Assembly: GCA_007258455.2 (NCBI GenBank)
Contig: VDFB02262711.1
Coordinates: forward strand, 154,157 to 218,156
From: Sequoia sempervirens
Taxonomy: Eukaryota > Streptophyta > Pinopsida > Cupressales > Cupressaceae
DNA: 64,000 nucleotides
Reading direction: 5' to 3'
The notes beneath the pieces are model-generated. The model had not been told where the DNA came from, made no database searches, and saw nothing but the letters and a program-made list of their open reading frames with translations. Each line of letters opens with the position of its first letter. Position 1 is the first letter of the stretch. Made by a program: the position numbers and the translations under genes. Shown piece after piece: positions 51,140 to 62,960 of the stretch.

Positions 51140-51924
51140 TCTCTTCAGCCTTCACATACATCTAATTGATCCAATGAATTTTGGTGCCAATCTTTTGTAG
51201 CATAAGTTTGAGGGAGTAGTTTCTTTGACAAGTTCCCTAATGGACAACATACCTTCAACTTTCCCTTCATCCTTAAGGGGTAATAAAATCGCTTTAGAAC
51301 CATCCTTCCAAAAAGTATATGTATTCTTTTCTCCATCATGCATTACCTTCCTGTCAGATTGCCATGGCCTTCCCAACAATGTATGGCATGCATCCATTGG
51401 GATGACATCACACCATACTTTATCCTTATGTCTTTCCTATCGAAAACTTAATTAAGCATCTCTTATCAACAATGACTTCATTTCCCTTTTTAAACCATGC
51501 AATACGATGAGGTTGTGGATGTTTTTCACATTGCAGTTTTATCTTATCTACCATTTCACTATAAACCATGTTTTCATAATTGCCACCATCAATAATAATG
51601 TGACATACCTTTCCTCTTGAGGTGCATCTTGTTCAAAAGATGTTGGTTCGAAGCCATGAATCATCACGACCGTTGGCCTACACTTGCTCTTTCATTGGGA
51701 TCACCATTGTTCTTCTCATCAAGAGACTTTCTACCACATCTGGTGGAACTTCTAGATCTACCTCTTCTTCCTCAACCTCAGCTTCAATCAGGTTCAATCT
51801 GGACAGTTCTCCTTTTCCTTTCTTGCATGTGATAGTTACGGTGGTGTTAGAGGATGGGAAAACCCACAAAAACCTTTTGTTTGCTATAGGTGTGGTGAAG
51901 AGGGTCATAGGGCTTTTTTCATAG
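51140..51924 (-). pseudogene. Ty3/gypsy fragment: protease region and gag knuckle in opposite orientation
   Basis: Minus strand, about 51780 to 51150: PPDVVESLLMRRT, TRCTSRGKVCHIIIDGGN (retropepsin-like active-site region, IDGG), EMVDKIKLQCEKHP, then MDACHTLLGRPWQSDRKV and NTYTFWKDGSK. This order is typical of conifer and angiosperm gypsy polyproteins between gag and RT. On the + strand at 51841-51910 there is ENPQKPFVCYRCGEEGHRAF, a gag CCHC zinc knuckle lacking the last Cys. The knuckle and protease are therefore inverted relative to each other. Stops and a frame shift (near 51440) are present. No RT, integrase or LTR was found here. The fragment separates two parts of hAT-B. Confidence 0.8.
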
Positions 51925-52130
51925 GGTGAGAATTTTTTGCATTGTCTGTTATGACTTGGACAATATTTGAAGGCCCCACTTCCTGAATGGCCCTCTTGAT
52001 GATGTTATCAAGAAATTAGCCATTCTCCACTTGCCTCTCACAATCCATGACTCCCATAAACATTGTCACATTAAGGGCAATGTTTTGAAGTGCTGCATTA
52101 ATATTGTCCTTTCTTGTAACTGGATTTGAA
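51925..52130 (-). pseudogene. hAT transposase remnant B, DUF659 part
   Basis: The minus strand reads NIALNVTMFMGVMDCERQVE, a stop, FLDNIIKRAIQEVGP and NIVQVITDNAKN. This closely follows the DUF659 pattern, including the second catalytic Asp (VITDNA). The reading stops where the gypsy fragment begins. Confidence 0.7.
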
Positions 52131-53099
52131 GCTACAACATTAGGTTCTTAATGTGTCTAGATCAGAACCAGCTGGAAAGTTTCCTCTGCTCTATAATAGG
52201 CATCTTCATGTTTCAATTTTCAAACGTAGATGAATTTTTGTATTCCAGGAAGACAAGGAACAAAAGAATTTAGTAGTTGTATCAAACACTTTCCAATTGC
52301 AATGCCAAATGACGAACCACAATTTTCATTCAGTAATAATAAATTTCCTAGGGAAAAAATGTCATGCAGGTGTGAAGAGGAAATTTACCTGCTTACGCAT
52401 TCACTTTGCAGCTTGTACCATGCTTGAGCTGCATGGTTAAGATAAGAGCACCTGGAAACATAAGAATTAGGGCATCTGAAAATTTGATCTGAACAGGTTA
52501 GCATTTGGAAAGTATGCTCTGAATAGAAATTCAACTGGCATCTGAACAATTATGTTCAGGTCTTTGCTTTGAGAAACGTGGCTTGTTTTGCATGCACATG
52601 CTCTAAGAATCTGAAAAGTTGAAAGCATTTTTTACTATTGACAACTTATGCCAAGTTTCTGCTCTTGCTTTATATTTGAAGGGTGTTTGGGAAATTGTCC
52701 TTAATCACTGTTCTTATTTTACCCTTAAAGAACATCTGAAATAGTCTTCATCAGGCTCAGAGATAAGAAGAGACTATGTTCACAATTGGTTGATTAATTG
52801 AAGCTTGGGAACGGCCATGACCGTATTTGCAATTCATTTGTTGTTTGATTAAAGAACATTTTAGTCTTACATCTTTCAAGAAGCCAGCCAACAATATAAG
52901 CTCAAGTATGTTGTTGCCTGAATGTTCTTTTTCAATGATCTGAAATTCTTGTATGCAATGAAGTTCCTTGAATGACAGATTTAGCTGCCAGTTCTGCATG
53001 AATAATTTAGTCAGTGATCTCTCATTCTCATGTGCAGTATTGTTTATCGATTGACACAGAAGTGATGGATATGCATTGTGAAGCATTCCAGAATATAAT
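52131..53099. other. Intron 7 sequence, no element recognised
   Basis: AT-rich with no conserved frame. It may include the decayed 5' part of hAT-B immediately after 52130, but I could not follow it. Confidence 0.4.
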
Positions 53100-53107
53100 G
53101 TATAAAC
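53100..53107 (+). repeat. 8-bp target-site duplication (GTATAAAC), left
   Basis: Identical to 56919-56926 at the other end of the 3.8-kb hAT element. Confidence 0.92.
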
Positions 53108-56100
53108 CATAGTTGAAAAACTCGCCAAGCCCAAAAAATTCGACTCGGCAAAAACTCGACAACTTAAAAAATTGCTTAAATTTCATTAAGAATGCATTTT
53201 TTTTGCAAAATTCAATGATAAGATGCATCCAATGAGTCAATAAATGAGTAAATAAAAGAAACAAGCCGAGTCTAGTTGTATTTGATTGATTTGAAAGCAA
53301 ATTGGATACAAAAATGGCATCCTCATGTGGAATGCTCTGATACCGAGTCTGAAACAAAATGAAAATAGCAAATTGTTTTTGTAAAATTGAAAGTAAATAC
53401 TACATTAATATATTTCAATTTTTACAAATTTACATCTTCCTCTTTCCATGTCTAGTTTTCACTGGGGGAGAGGGTCTAGTTGTAGGATGCTGCTGTGGTT
53501 CCTCAACCTCCATCCTGGATGTAGATGGCAATGACTCTTCAGGATCATCCTCTATGTCATCCAATGAGAATGCAAATTCACCCCCCTCCTCCATTGCTTG
53601 TCTCTCTAAATCATAGATATCATCTTTGGAAAACAATGGAGGCTGCTCATCCTGCCTTGTCCAATCATTGCAAGGATCTATCTCATCCAAATCAATTGGA
53701 TCACCTAAGATTTCCTCTACCTTTCTTGTGCGTAGCCGAAGATTATATTGCACATAGACAAGGTCATTGAGGCGTTTTTGAGCTAGTTTGTTCCTCTTCT
53801 TCGTGTGGATGGCTTCAAACAAGCTCCAATTGTGCTCACAGTTGGACACACTACAAGGTTGGCATAAGACACGAAGAGCAAATCTTTGGAGATTTGGGGT
53901 ATCTCCACCCCAATTTGTCTACCAAACCTCTACAAAAAAAATATTGAAGAGTTAAAAACTTAGAAAGAAAAGTCAAAAGTTCAAAACAAATTTTATCAAA
54001 TTATCAACAATTGTAACTTATAAATTTGAAATTTTATACCTGGTTATTGATTGTGTATTGCTCGCTTAGCCAGGTCTGAAGAAAAGAGCCTACCCATTCT
54101 TTCCTTGTAATTTTGCAATTCATCAAGAATGAGGTTTACGACCTCAGCCTGGGGTGTCATCTTTTGAATGCAAGTAGTGAGGCCCTCCATAACCTTTCCA
54201 GTAGGATTTGAGTAGGTGCTTGAATGGAAGAAACGAGGGTTCAAGAAGTACCTTGCTGCATGGATGGGTTGGTGGAGTTGATGGTTCCACCTCCTATCAA
54301 TAATCTTCCATATGGGATCAAATTTGAGGTTGTCCCCTTTATAATAATTTCTTATAGCCTCCTTGGCTCTATCCATGGCCTCATAAGTTACCCCATTGCT
54401 GTTTTATCCCCATCTACTAAGTGGAGAACTCTAACCAAGAGCTCCAATACCTACAATATAAAAATGTAAAAAAATTTAAGTTACAAATTTACTATGAAAG
54501 ACATTAAAAAAATATATATTCAATTTGAATTTAAATTCGAAGATTTGAAGTTACCTTCACAATCTCTGAAGCGCTTTGTGTAAATAGGTTGTCGAAGACT
54601 GTGTGCAACCCTCTCTTCTTTTGGCTTCTTCGAATAAGTTGAGTCTAACCATGCTTGACTCACAAACATTTGTTTCAAAGTCGTCAATGAATCAAGAATG
54701 CTTTGCAACGTTAAGAAAATCGTTGCAAACCTCGGCACACTGGATTTCACCAACTCTTTCCCTTGGGTGTGATCCCTCATCAAGTGAAGAACCCAAGGGT
54801 GATTGTAGATAAATTTAGTGATTCTCCTTGCATCCTCTAAATCGATGTGACCCAATCAAGTTTGCCTATGTCCTCCAAAAGAAGGTCAAGGACATGCGCT
54901 GCACAAGGTGTCCAAAAAAATGAGCCATGTCTATCTTGGAGGATTCTAGCAACTGCCACATATGCTGCTGCATTTTTAGTACTTATTTGCACAACATTTT
55001 CAATTCCAACCTCCATGCAAACTTGCTCCAACATTTGAGCCAATTTTTTTGCATTTTTCACTATGTTGGAGGCATCCACTGATTTCAAAAACCACTTTAT
55101 TTTTGCAAGCTACCAAAAAACTAATGATGGTGTGGTTTTTGCCATCCGTCCACCCATCGAAAAGAATAGTGCACTCGTGTGTTTTCCATTCTTCTCTTTG
55201 TTCTTCTACTATTGTCCTTGTCCTTTCAGTCGCATTATTAAGCAACCTACAAGTACAAAGTGAAATTAAGTACACAATTTTAATTTGTAAACAAAAAATA
55301 GCTTATATTCATCATAAATTGCTATAAATTAAAGAACATAAAGTTATCAAAAAAATTAAATTAACTACTTATTAACCTCCCACTCCACTCAAGTAGAAGG
55401 CGCTTTTATCCTTTTCCTGCAATTGTCAATTTAGTAACCAAATTGTGCCAATAAGAATTTGCGACATTGAAAGGGATGTTGTTGAAATACCAAAAATCTG
55501 CACAAACAATGTTTGCCTGCTCATGCACCTCCCTATTCCACCCAGTTGCCTCTAAGGAAAGTTGTGCTCTAGGTGTGTTTCTAGGCACAAATAATCATGT
55601 ACCATGTGTGTAGGTGCTGATCTTGGTGCTCTACTAGAAGTAGATGAAGGGCTTGAGGTGTTGGTGGGTTGCCTTCAGATACGTGGACCACAAAGAGAGC
55701 CCACTATGCCCTGAAGTGCATCATCATCTGACTCAAGGTTGACTGGAGCACCTTGAGAAGAAGCTATGGATGCTTGCATGGTTGTCTTTGCCCTCTCCCT
55801 TTGTAATTTTTTTTCTTCTACGGTTGCAAGTATGGCATTCATTAGTCTTTTATTTCTTCAGTGGTGTTAGGGCAAGGTGTATCATCATGATGAGTGATGC
55901 CTGCAAGATAATATTTGCGGCGGTTTATGCCTCCATGTAATACTTTCTTGCATTTAATGCAATAAACTAAGCTAGGTTCAGGTCCTTGATAGACATATTT
56001 CCAAGCAAGATCTATAGCTCTTGGAGGACAAGTGCCTACAAATGATGTTGGTACCATGGATGGGGTAGAGCTTGAGGTTGAACCGGATGCAAAAGTTTTA

Positions 56101-56918
56101 TTTGCCATTATCAATTAACCTAAACATAAAGTGAATCGCACAATTTGTTAGTTTTTTAATAGAAAATTAGAAAACAATCTAAATTAGATTAAATCAAAAT
56201 AGAGTACTTTAAATTAGTAAAAGTCTAAAACTAATCTATAAGATTCTAAATAGTTTCTTTAAAAAAAATTGGATTAAAACAAAATAACTAGGGTTTGAAA
56301 AAATGTGAAAATCAGGAAATTACTTTAAATTAGTAAAATTTAAACTAATCTAAGATTCTAAACATTTTCTTCAACAAAAAAGGATTCAAACTAAAAAAAG
56401 TAGGGTTTAAAAAAATGCGAAAAAAATGAAAAAATAAAAAAATATGTAAAAATATCTTGTTTTGATCAATATAAATCTATTTAAATTCTTTCTATAGTAC
56501 AATTATGATTTTTTTTTTAGACTAAGATGCAACTAAAATGAAGAAAAAGTTTAAAAAAAAGAAAGAAAATGAAAAATCAGAAAATCTACCTGGAAATCTA
56601 GTTTGCCTTAGATTCGATGAAACTCCACTTCAAATCTTGTCTCTTTGATGCAAAGTCGCTGAAAATAGTTGCAAAATTGTTGGGAGTGTTTTTGCTGAAG
56701 CAGAGCAAGTGTGAGTGAAAAAATAAAATAGAATGACCATTTTTCCGGTTGTGGGAGACAAATGATTGAGCGGCCGAGTTTTTTGTACGGACTCACTGAG
56801 TTTTTCCTGCTCACTCCGTGAGTTAGGGGTGGCGAGTAAATGCCAAAAAACTTAGTATTGCAAAAAACTCGCGAGTTTTTAACAACTCGTTTATTTTTTT
56901 GCTTGTTTTTCATCCATG
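53108..56918 (-). mobile_element. hAT element, family A, 3.8 kb with decayed transposase
   Basis: Terminal inverted repeats are CATAGTTGAAAAACTCG (left) and CATGGATGAAAAACAAG (right, read inward). Perfect GTATAAAC target duplications flank it. Both ends are loaded with AAAACTCG/CGAGTTTT words, including the palindrome AAAAACTCGCGAGTTTTT (about 56867). The transposase lies on the minus strand. Elements of this size with a transposase are usually autonomous when intact; this copy is not. It lies in the same orientation as its 977-bp relative at 49794. Confidence 0.92.
53430..56114 (-). pseudogene. hAT-A transposase (BED - DUF659 - hAT dimerisation)
   Basis: Role when intact: cut-and-paste transposition in the nucleus. 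Parts in coding order: 56114-55842, BED-like zinc finger (DLAWKYVY..., CIKCKKVLHGGINRRKYYLA); 55588-55406, linker (ADFWYFNNIPFNVANS); 55275-54837, DUF659 core with first catalytic Asp (ILFDGWTDG), KSVDASNIVKNAKKL and WTPCAAHVLDLLLEDIGKL; 54855-54520 (ITKFIYNHPWVLHLMRD); 54376-54044 (IIDRRWNHQLHQPIHAARYF); 53849-53430, dimerisation domain (CEHNWSLFEAIHTKKRNKLA, LVYVQYNLRLR). The usual TDNA reads TKNA in VVQISTKNAAAYV, so the second catalytic Asp is lost. Frame changes separate several parts. Some gaps may be introns, but the 55842 and 54837-54855 breaks look like frameshifts. Confidence 0.9.
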
Positions 56919-56926
56919 GTATAAAC
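56919..56926 (+). repeat. 8-bp target-site duplication (GTATAAAC), right
   Basis: Right-hand copy of the duplication at 53100-53107. Confidence 0.92.
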
Positions 56927-57639
56927 TATAATTACTTGCCAATGATATTGATAGGGTAAAAACAAATAAAATAATAGAATTTGTATTGATGTCTACATTG
57001 TATTCACACAGTTTAGTTATTTTGTTGCTAGAGTTCAATATGGTGTTACTAGGGGCAAATCCCAGTAGGGCCAGACCATGTGATTGATGTGGTCAAGGAC
57101 ATGCCTGTGAGAAATGATAATTAATTTAGTTATAATTTATCTTGATTGTCAATTTAAGGAATACATGATAGAAAATATTCCTAGAACAGGAAAAAATAGT
57201 AATCTGACATTCAAGAAAGTTGTCTGACATTTAATTGGGCAAATTGTCTTGTTGCATGAATGATGTTACTTGTCTTGGGCTGTGTCTTTGATATTTGCTA
57301 TTAATGACCAGTATTATGAATTGGTCATGACAACTTGCATCTAATTTCTAATGGTTGTTGGAATTGCAGTAGTCCAATGCCTTAGTTTGACACTTTTGAT
57401 TTATTTTGGCGTCTTACAATTCATACTGATTGCATGTGATTTGTATTATGAATGAATCTCTTGTTGAACAATCCCATCACTGGTTTGTTTAATCACTGCA
57501 CTAGTTTGTTCAATCATTGGTTTATTTTATCTCTAGCTCTGTACTAATACATAGTTGGAAATGAACAATATTTTGCCTTGTAGATGGTTTTTTAAGTTCA
57601 ATCATATCTGTTCAATAGTTATCTCTCTAGCTCTGTACT
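56927..57639. other. Intron 7 sequence between hAT-A and LINE 2
   Basis: AT-rich sequence without a recognisable frame. A CTCTAGCTCTGTACTAATA word is repeated at about 57532 and 57623 (roughly 90-bp offset). Confidence 0.45.
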
Positions 57640-59200
57640 AATAATGGTTGGAAATGGTAAAAAAGATGGCTTGTGGCCAAAATTTCGAATTTTGGCGCAA
57701 GGTTGGTGTAGAAAGCTCAAATGATGGCCGCTTGAAATAGGGTCGTCAGGCACAATGGGGAGATCGTGGGAAGACCTTCAATTGGGGTTCTAGGGAAGGG
57801 TTGGTAGGATTGGTGCAACAAAGATTCCCCCCTTTGCTATAGGAGCCAATGCAAACCCCTTGGGAAGGAGGTTTGGCTCATCCCAATCTTGGCAAAGCAG
57901 CGGTTCTGCATTGAGCTTTGGGCAGCCTAGGGTTTTTGACAAATTTGGTCATGGGAGGACGGGTTATCAGCAAAATGGACTTGCAAGGGCTAGCAAAAAG
58001 GATTGAGGTTTTGGGAGATTTTTGAAGAGCAAGGTGATTGCTATCCTGACAAATCTCTTGGACTCATCATTGTCACGCCTGAAGGAGAGGGCTTTCTTTG
58101 CAAAATGGGTAGGTTGGGGGCTTCCAAGATGTTGGATATGCAAATGGTGGACAGATCTTTGGGGAACAAAGGTAATGGTCAAAGCACTTTCGAGTGGTTT
58201 TTTCTTGGTTGAATGCAACTCATTGGACTTAAGAAAAAAAAATAATGGAAGGAGGACCTCTAATGATGGATGGGATGGGCTTTTATATTAAGGATTGACA
58301 ACCAAACTTTGATCCGTTCACCCATAAGTTGGGTAAGACATCAATGTGGATCAAACTTTTTAATCTTCCCTCTGAATGTTGGAATGAAGAATGACTTAGA
58401 TTGATAGGAGAAGTATTGGGAACCTTCATTAGGGTTGATGAAAATTTTGCAAAAGGGGAGCTCGGCTTTTCACTAGACTCTGCATAGAGATTGATTTGGA
58501 ATTGTGGCTGTTGGGAGGATTTGGAGATTATTATAGAGAAACGATGTTGGAAGCAAAAAGTTGAGGTGGAAACCTTTTCAGTAGCGATCAAAGGTAACAA
58601 AAATAGCGAGCACATATCTTTGCATAGAGCCATAGCCCAACCACTTGATTCAAGGCAGGTGAAAGACATTGGCAAGGGCACACACTATGAAATACCTCCC
58701 ACTTCCTTTTGGCTCCCATGCTTGGAGGGGACAATTTAGAAGACTTCGTGGAGGTTGTTAGGGATCCTTCATAGCCAGTCCTAGATGGGGGCAGGGAAGT
58801 AGAAGTCATGAAGGAAGATATTCTCCCAATTAATGCAATGGAAGAAGGGATCTATAGCCATTCCATTGACAATGAAGCTTCTGTTTTTGAAATTGTTGAC
58901 AAACTGTTTGGTATTAGTTAGCAATAAGCATCGATCCATTCACAAGGAAATTTCGTTAGATCAGGAATGTCCTCTCCAATGGAGCAAGTCATTGGGCTTT
59001 TTCTTGAGATCATGGAAGACAATGAGATTAGAGAGAGGGAGGAGGATCCATTGTTAGGAAGGGTTGAAGGATAGGATGAATTGAAGGAACCCTCAAAGGG
59101 TTTGGAAAAGTTGGGAGTTAGCCAGAAAGAATCCAAAAAATCTTCTCCAGATTTCGGGGAGGGCAAGAGAGGAAGGGAAGGAAGACGAATCAGGAAAAGC
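57640..59200 (+). pseudogene. LINE 2 ORF1 (DUF4283-type gag-like protein)
   Basis: Fragments in two or three frames: an N-terminal Gly/Phe/Gln-rich region (GRRFGSSQSW, VFDKFGHGRTGYQQNGL), then LKERAFFAKWVG, CKWWTDLWGTKVMVKALSSG, FFLVECNSLDL, then a DUF4283-like segment (FDPFTHKLGKTSMWIKLFNL..ECWNE) and VLGT(F)IRVDENFAKG. In plant L1 LINEs DUF4283 precedes a zinc knuckle and binds the element RNA. I found no clear knuckle here. Many stops. Confidence 0.7.
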
Positions 59201-59279
59201 ATTGCTTGGATGGGGATGCAGAGAGGCGAGTGAAGAATACTAGGATGCTAAGATTAGGGAAGGAAGTCCCCCCTTCCCA

Positions 59280-62200
59280 AGGAGCCATGAGGTTCTATCA
59301 TGGAATGTTAGGGGGGCTTAAATGCTCTAACACACAACGCTTGGTCAAGCGTCGCTTGGAACTCTCAAAAGCTGACATATTTATGATCCAGGAGACCAAG
59401 CTGACCAACACTGAAGTAGATCTTTTCAAAAGAAGATTAAAGTTTTGGCAAGTGGAATCGCTGCAATCAGAGGGTGCCTCAGGAGCTTTGGCTACCTTTT
59501 GGAGACCCCAATAAGTTATCCTGGAAAGAGTTGCCGAAGGCAATCATTGGTTGAGTTGCAAGGTAAGGAGTTTGTCCTCAAGTTTGCAATTCATTTTAGC
59601 TAACATCCACAGTCCTACTGTTTGCATCAAAAAGAGGGAACTACGGGAAAAATTAGGTTTGGTCATTGTTGCTTATCCAAATGTTTTTCATATTATAGGT
59701 GGTGACTTTAATGCGATCTTGCATAGGTTTGATAAGAGGGGTGGGGCTCAAAGGAGAAGTCAATCCCAAACAAACTTCGTTGAATGGGTAGAAAGAAATC
59801 ATCTATTGGAAATTCACATGTCCGATGGCACCCATACTTGGACAAACAAAAGGCTTGGTTTCAGTAATATAGTTGAGAAACTTGATAGGTTCCTTTGCTA
59901 TGGAGATTTAGGGTCTTTCCCCTTTGGTTTTGAGTGCACTATTTTACCATGCTCAAGATCGGATCATTATCCAATCCAACTGGATATCATGGGGGACAAG
60001 AGGCCGATTAGGTGCCCATTCAAGTTTGAGAACATGTCGATGAAGGATCCAAATTTTTTTTAATTTGATTGAAAGTTGGTGGGGGGGGGAACACCCTATT
60101 GTCTCCAAAATGTTTTGTCTCATTACCAAATTTAGGTTGGTGAAGTAGAAACTCAAACAATGGAATAAAACACATTTCAAAGATATTTTTGAGACCAAGA
60201 AAATTCTAGAAGATTTGAACTCTCTCAATGAGGAGGTTATATTGAAGGAAATGGTTCAGGGGAGGTTCTTTTAGGAGAAAAACCTCTTGAAAGAATATGA
60301 AGAGGTTTTAGCAAAGGAAGAGGTTTTTTGGATGTGAAAATCTAGGGAAACTTGGATTAACGAAGGGTATAAAACCTCTAAATATTTTCATAATGTGACT
60401 AAGTATTGTAGGGACATCAAGAAAATCTCTAGAATCAAATTGGCAGATAGGCTTATTTTGGAAGAACTTAATCAAAACAACTATAGTTGATTTCTTTTGT
60501 GGCTTGCTCAATAATAGGGAGGGCTCTGATTTGTTAGCATAATAGAAGCTCCTTAATAATATCCCAAGGTTGATCACTGAGGAACAAAATAGGAGGCTTA
60601 ATGCCACCTTTTCTTTAGAGGAGATTTAGATCGTTGGGGGTCAGCTTCATCATGAGAAAGCACCTAGGTCGAATGGGTTCCCAGTTGGCTTCTTTCAAAG
60701 GTGCAGGGATATTGTGGGGTAGGAGGTGGTTGAGGCAATTGAAGCTTCAAGGAGGTCGAGGAAAATGCTCAAAGGGATCAATAATACCTTCTTAGCACTT
60801 GTCCCAAAAAGAAGATACCATAGCATTGGATGATTTTCAACCGATATCTTTATGCAACACCTTCTACAAGATCATGGCTAAGGGAATGGCGAATAGACTC
60901 AACAGTTTTGCTTGACATCCTCTTAGATGAACAAATTGGTTTTGCCCTAGGGAGATCCATCTTGGATGAAGTGATTATTGCCCAAGAAGTGCTTCATTTT
61001 GTTCAAGAGATTAGGAGACAAAGCATGATGATTAAGTTGGACATCAAAAAGGCATATGATCGGGTGGACTGGAGGTTTCTTCTAAAGGTGATGGAAGCCT
61101 TTGGATTTAATAGGAAGTAGTTGGACTAGTTCTTCTCATATATAGCCACTCCAACGTATTCAATTCTCATCAACAGATCTCCAAAGGGGTTTTTTCAAGT
61201 CTCCAGAGGTCTACGTGAAGGGGATCCACTCTCCTCTTTCCTTTTCATCATAATGGCATAGGCATTGTGCAAGACCATTGGGCAAGCCTCATCCTATGGT
61301 CATCTTGAGGGCATCAAAGTGACAAGAAATATACTGGCTATTTCCCATCAACAATTTGTAGATGACACGACAGTCTTTGGAGCTTCCAAGAGGAGTGAGG
61401 CATTTCGTCTAAAGGACAATCTAAACCACTATTCCAAAGCTTTGGGGTAGGAGGTAAGTAAAGAAAAATCAAAGATTTTGTTTTTTCACCCTTGTTAGGA
61501 AAGAGCACAAGGTTATGAATATTTTGAAATTTAGGATTGGACATCTTTGTTGCACCTATCATGGTCTTCCTCTTGCAAAGGGTCTTAGAGTTAGTAGGTT
61601 ATGGGATCCATTAGGGGAGAAAATGTCTAATAGATTGGCCTCTTGGAAGGGTCAGTGGTTGTCTTGGATTGGGAGGATTATTATGTTGAATGCCATCATT
61701 TCATCTCTCCCCATGTATTTGTTGTCGTGCCTCCCTTTTTCAATAGGAACCAATAAAGAATGAACCAAAAGATGAGAAGGTTCTTTTGGCAAGGCTCTTT
61801 AAACAAAGACAAAATTGCTTTGATCGCTTGGGACAAAGTATGCAAAGCAAAAAAGGATGGGGGTGTTGGTTTGACGAACCAAATCTCTGAAAACAAAGCC
61901 TTAGGTGCGAAGTTAGCTTAGAGGATGTTCAAAGAACCCCATCTGAAGTTGGCGAAAATCATGCAAGGCAAGTATCTTGAGAGTGTTGACTCTTCAAATA
62001 TTTTTACTATCAGCAATCCCCCTCGTGGTTTGAGAGTTTGGAACTTTATTGGAATAAGCTATGCTTGCTTAAAGTTGGCACCTTTACTTGTGTTGCTTTA
62101 CAAAGAAATATACTAATTGCAAAAATATTCACAAAGTTGGGTTTTCATGGCTCGTTAAGATGTGTTTTGTGCAAGTGTAGTGAGGAAACAATTGACCATC

Positions 62201-62940
62201 TTCTTCTAGGTTGTCCCTTTGCCTAGGAATGTTGGAGATGGCTTTGAGCTGAGCTAGGTTGGGTTAGCACCCTTCTCCTAGCCTTCACTAAACAGAGCAA
62301 CTTTATTTTCTTGCTTATGGATCATAAGTCTAAGTCTATCCATCCTTCTATGGGAATTGTGGAAAGAAAGGTATAGGAGGATCTTTTAGGGTAAGGAAAT
62401 GGGATTGGCTTCTTTCTTGAATAAAGTTGAGGCAACAAGCTTGAGTGGCATGGTTTGTGCAACCCCCCCCGTCCCCAAGGGGTTGGGGGCAAAGAGGCTC
62501 AAAGATTGGGAGCTAAAGTTGAATGGGAGGCTCCGTAGAATGGTTGGTATAAATTGAACTTTGATGGAGTTTCGAGAGGTAATCCAAGCCCTTCAAGTGT
62601 TGGGTGCATTGTGAGAATTTGGGATGGCTCTTCAGTGTGTTGATCCTCGCATCCTTTGCCTAAGGGGACAAACAATGACGTTGAACTTCTAACTCTAATT
62701 CATGATCTGAGAATTCGCAAGGAGTTGAAGGTTGAAAAGGTGGAGACAGAGGGAGATTCGGCTTTAGTGATCTATGTGATAAAACAAGGTGTCACTCCAA
62801 GTTGGCTCTGCTTGAGGTGGTTGTGGAGTTGTTGCAAAGTTTTAAACTTTTTTCTGCTAACCACGTTTACAGGGAAGCTAATAGGGAGGTAGACAATCTA
62901 GCTAATGGAATCACTGATGATGAGGAGGGTTGTACCTTTG
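59280..62940 (+). pseudogene. LINE 2 ORF2 (EN-RT-zf-RNase H), heavily broken
   Basis: Endonuclease 59300-60060: NTQRLVKRRLELSKADIFMI, QETKL, GGDFNAI, LDRF, RSDHYPIQL (SDH motif intact, unlike LINE 1). RT 60340-61450: a KSRETWINEGYKTSKYFHNV stretch after a [48 protein letters not shown], and QQFVDDTTVFG, where the catalytic box has Val in place of Ala. The zinc-binding part is near 62105-62225 (LRCVLCKCSEETIDHLLLGC). RNase H 62545-62930: LNFDGVSRGNPSPS, NDVELL (usual TEAEA-type Glu retained), TEGDSALV, then EANREVDNLANG. Over ten stops and several shifts. Compared with LINE 1 it confirms the Trp to TAG change at 19208. Confidence 0.85.
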
Positions 62941-62960
62941 GGTCTTATTTTGCTATTTGA

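Larger units (their letters stand above)
57640..62960 (+). mobile_element. L1-clade LINE 2, ORF1 and ORF2 remnants
   Basis: Same orientation as the helicase gene. It retains a gag-like ORF1 (about 57640-59200) and all ORF2 domains in order, but is much more broken than LINE 1, with stops and shifts in every domain. The 5' edge is estimated from the start of ORF1-like sequence. A 3' A-tail was not identified, so the right edge is set after the RNase H domain. Confidence 0.82.
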
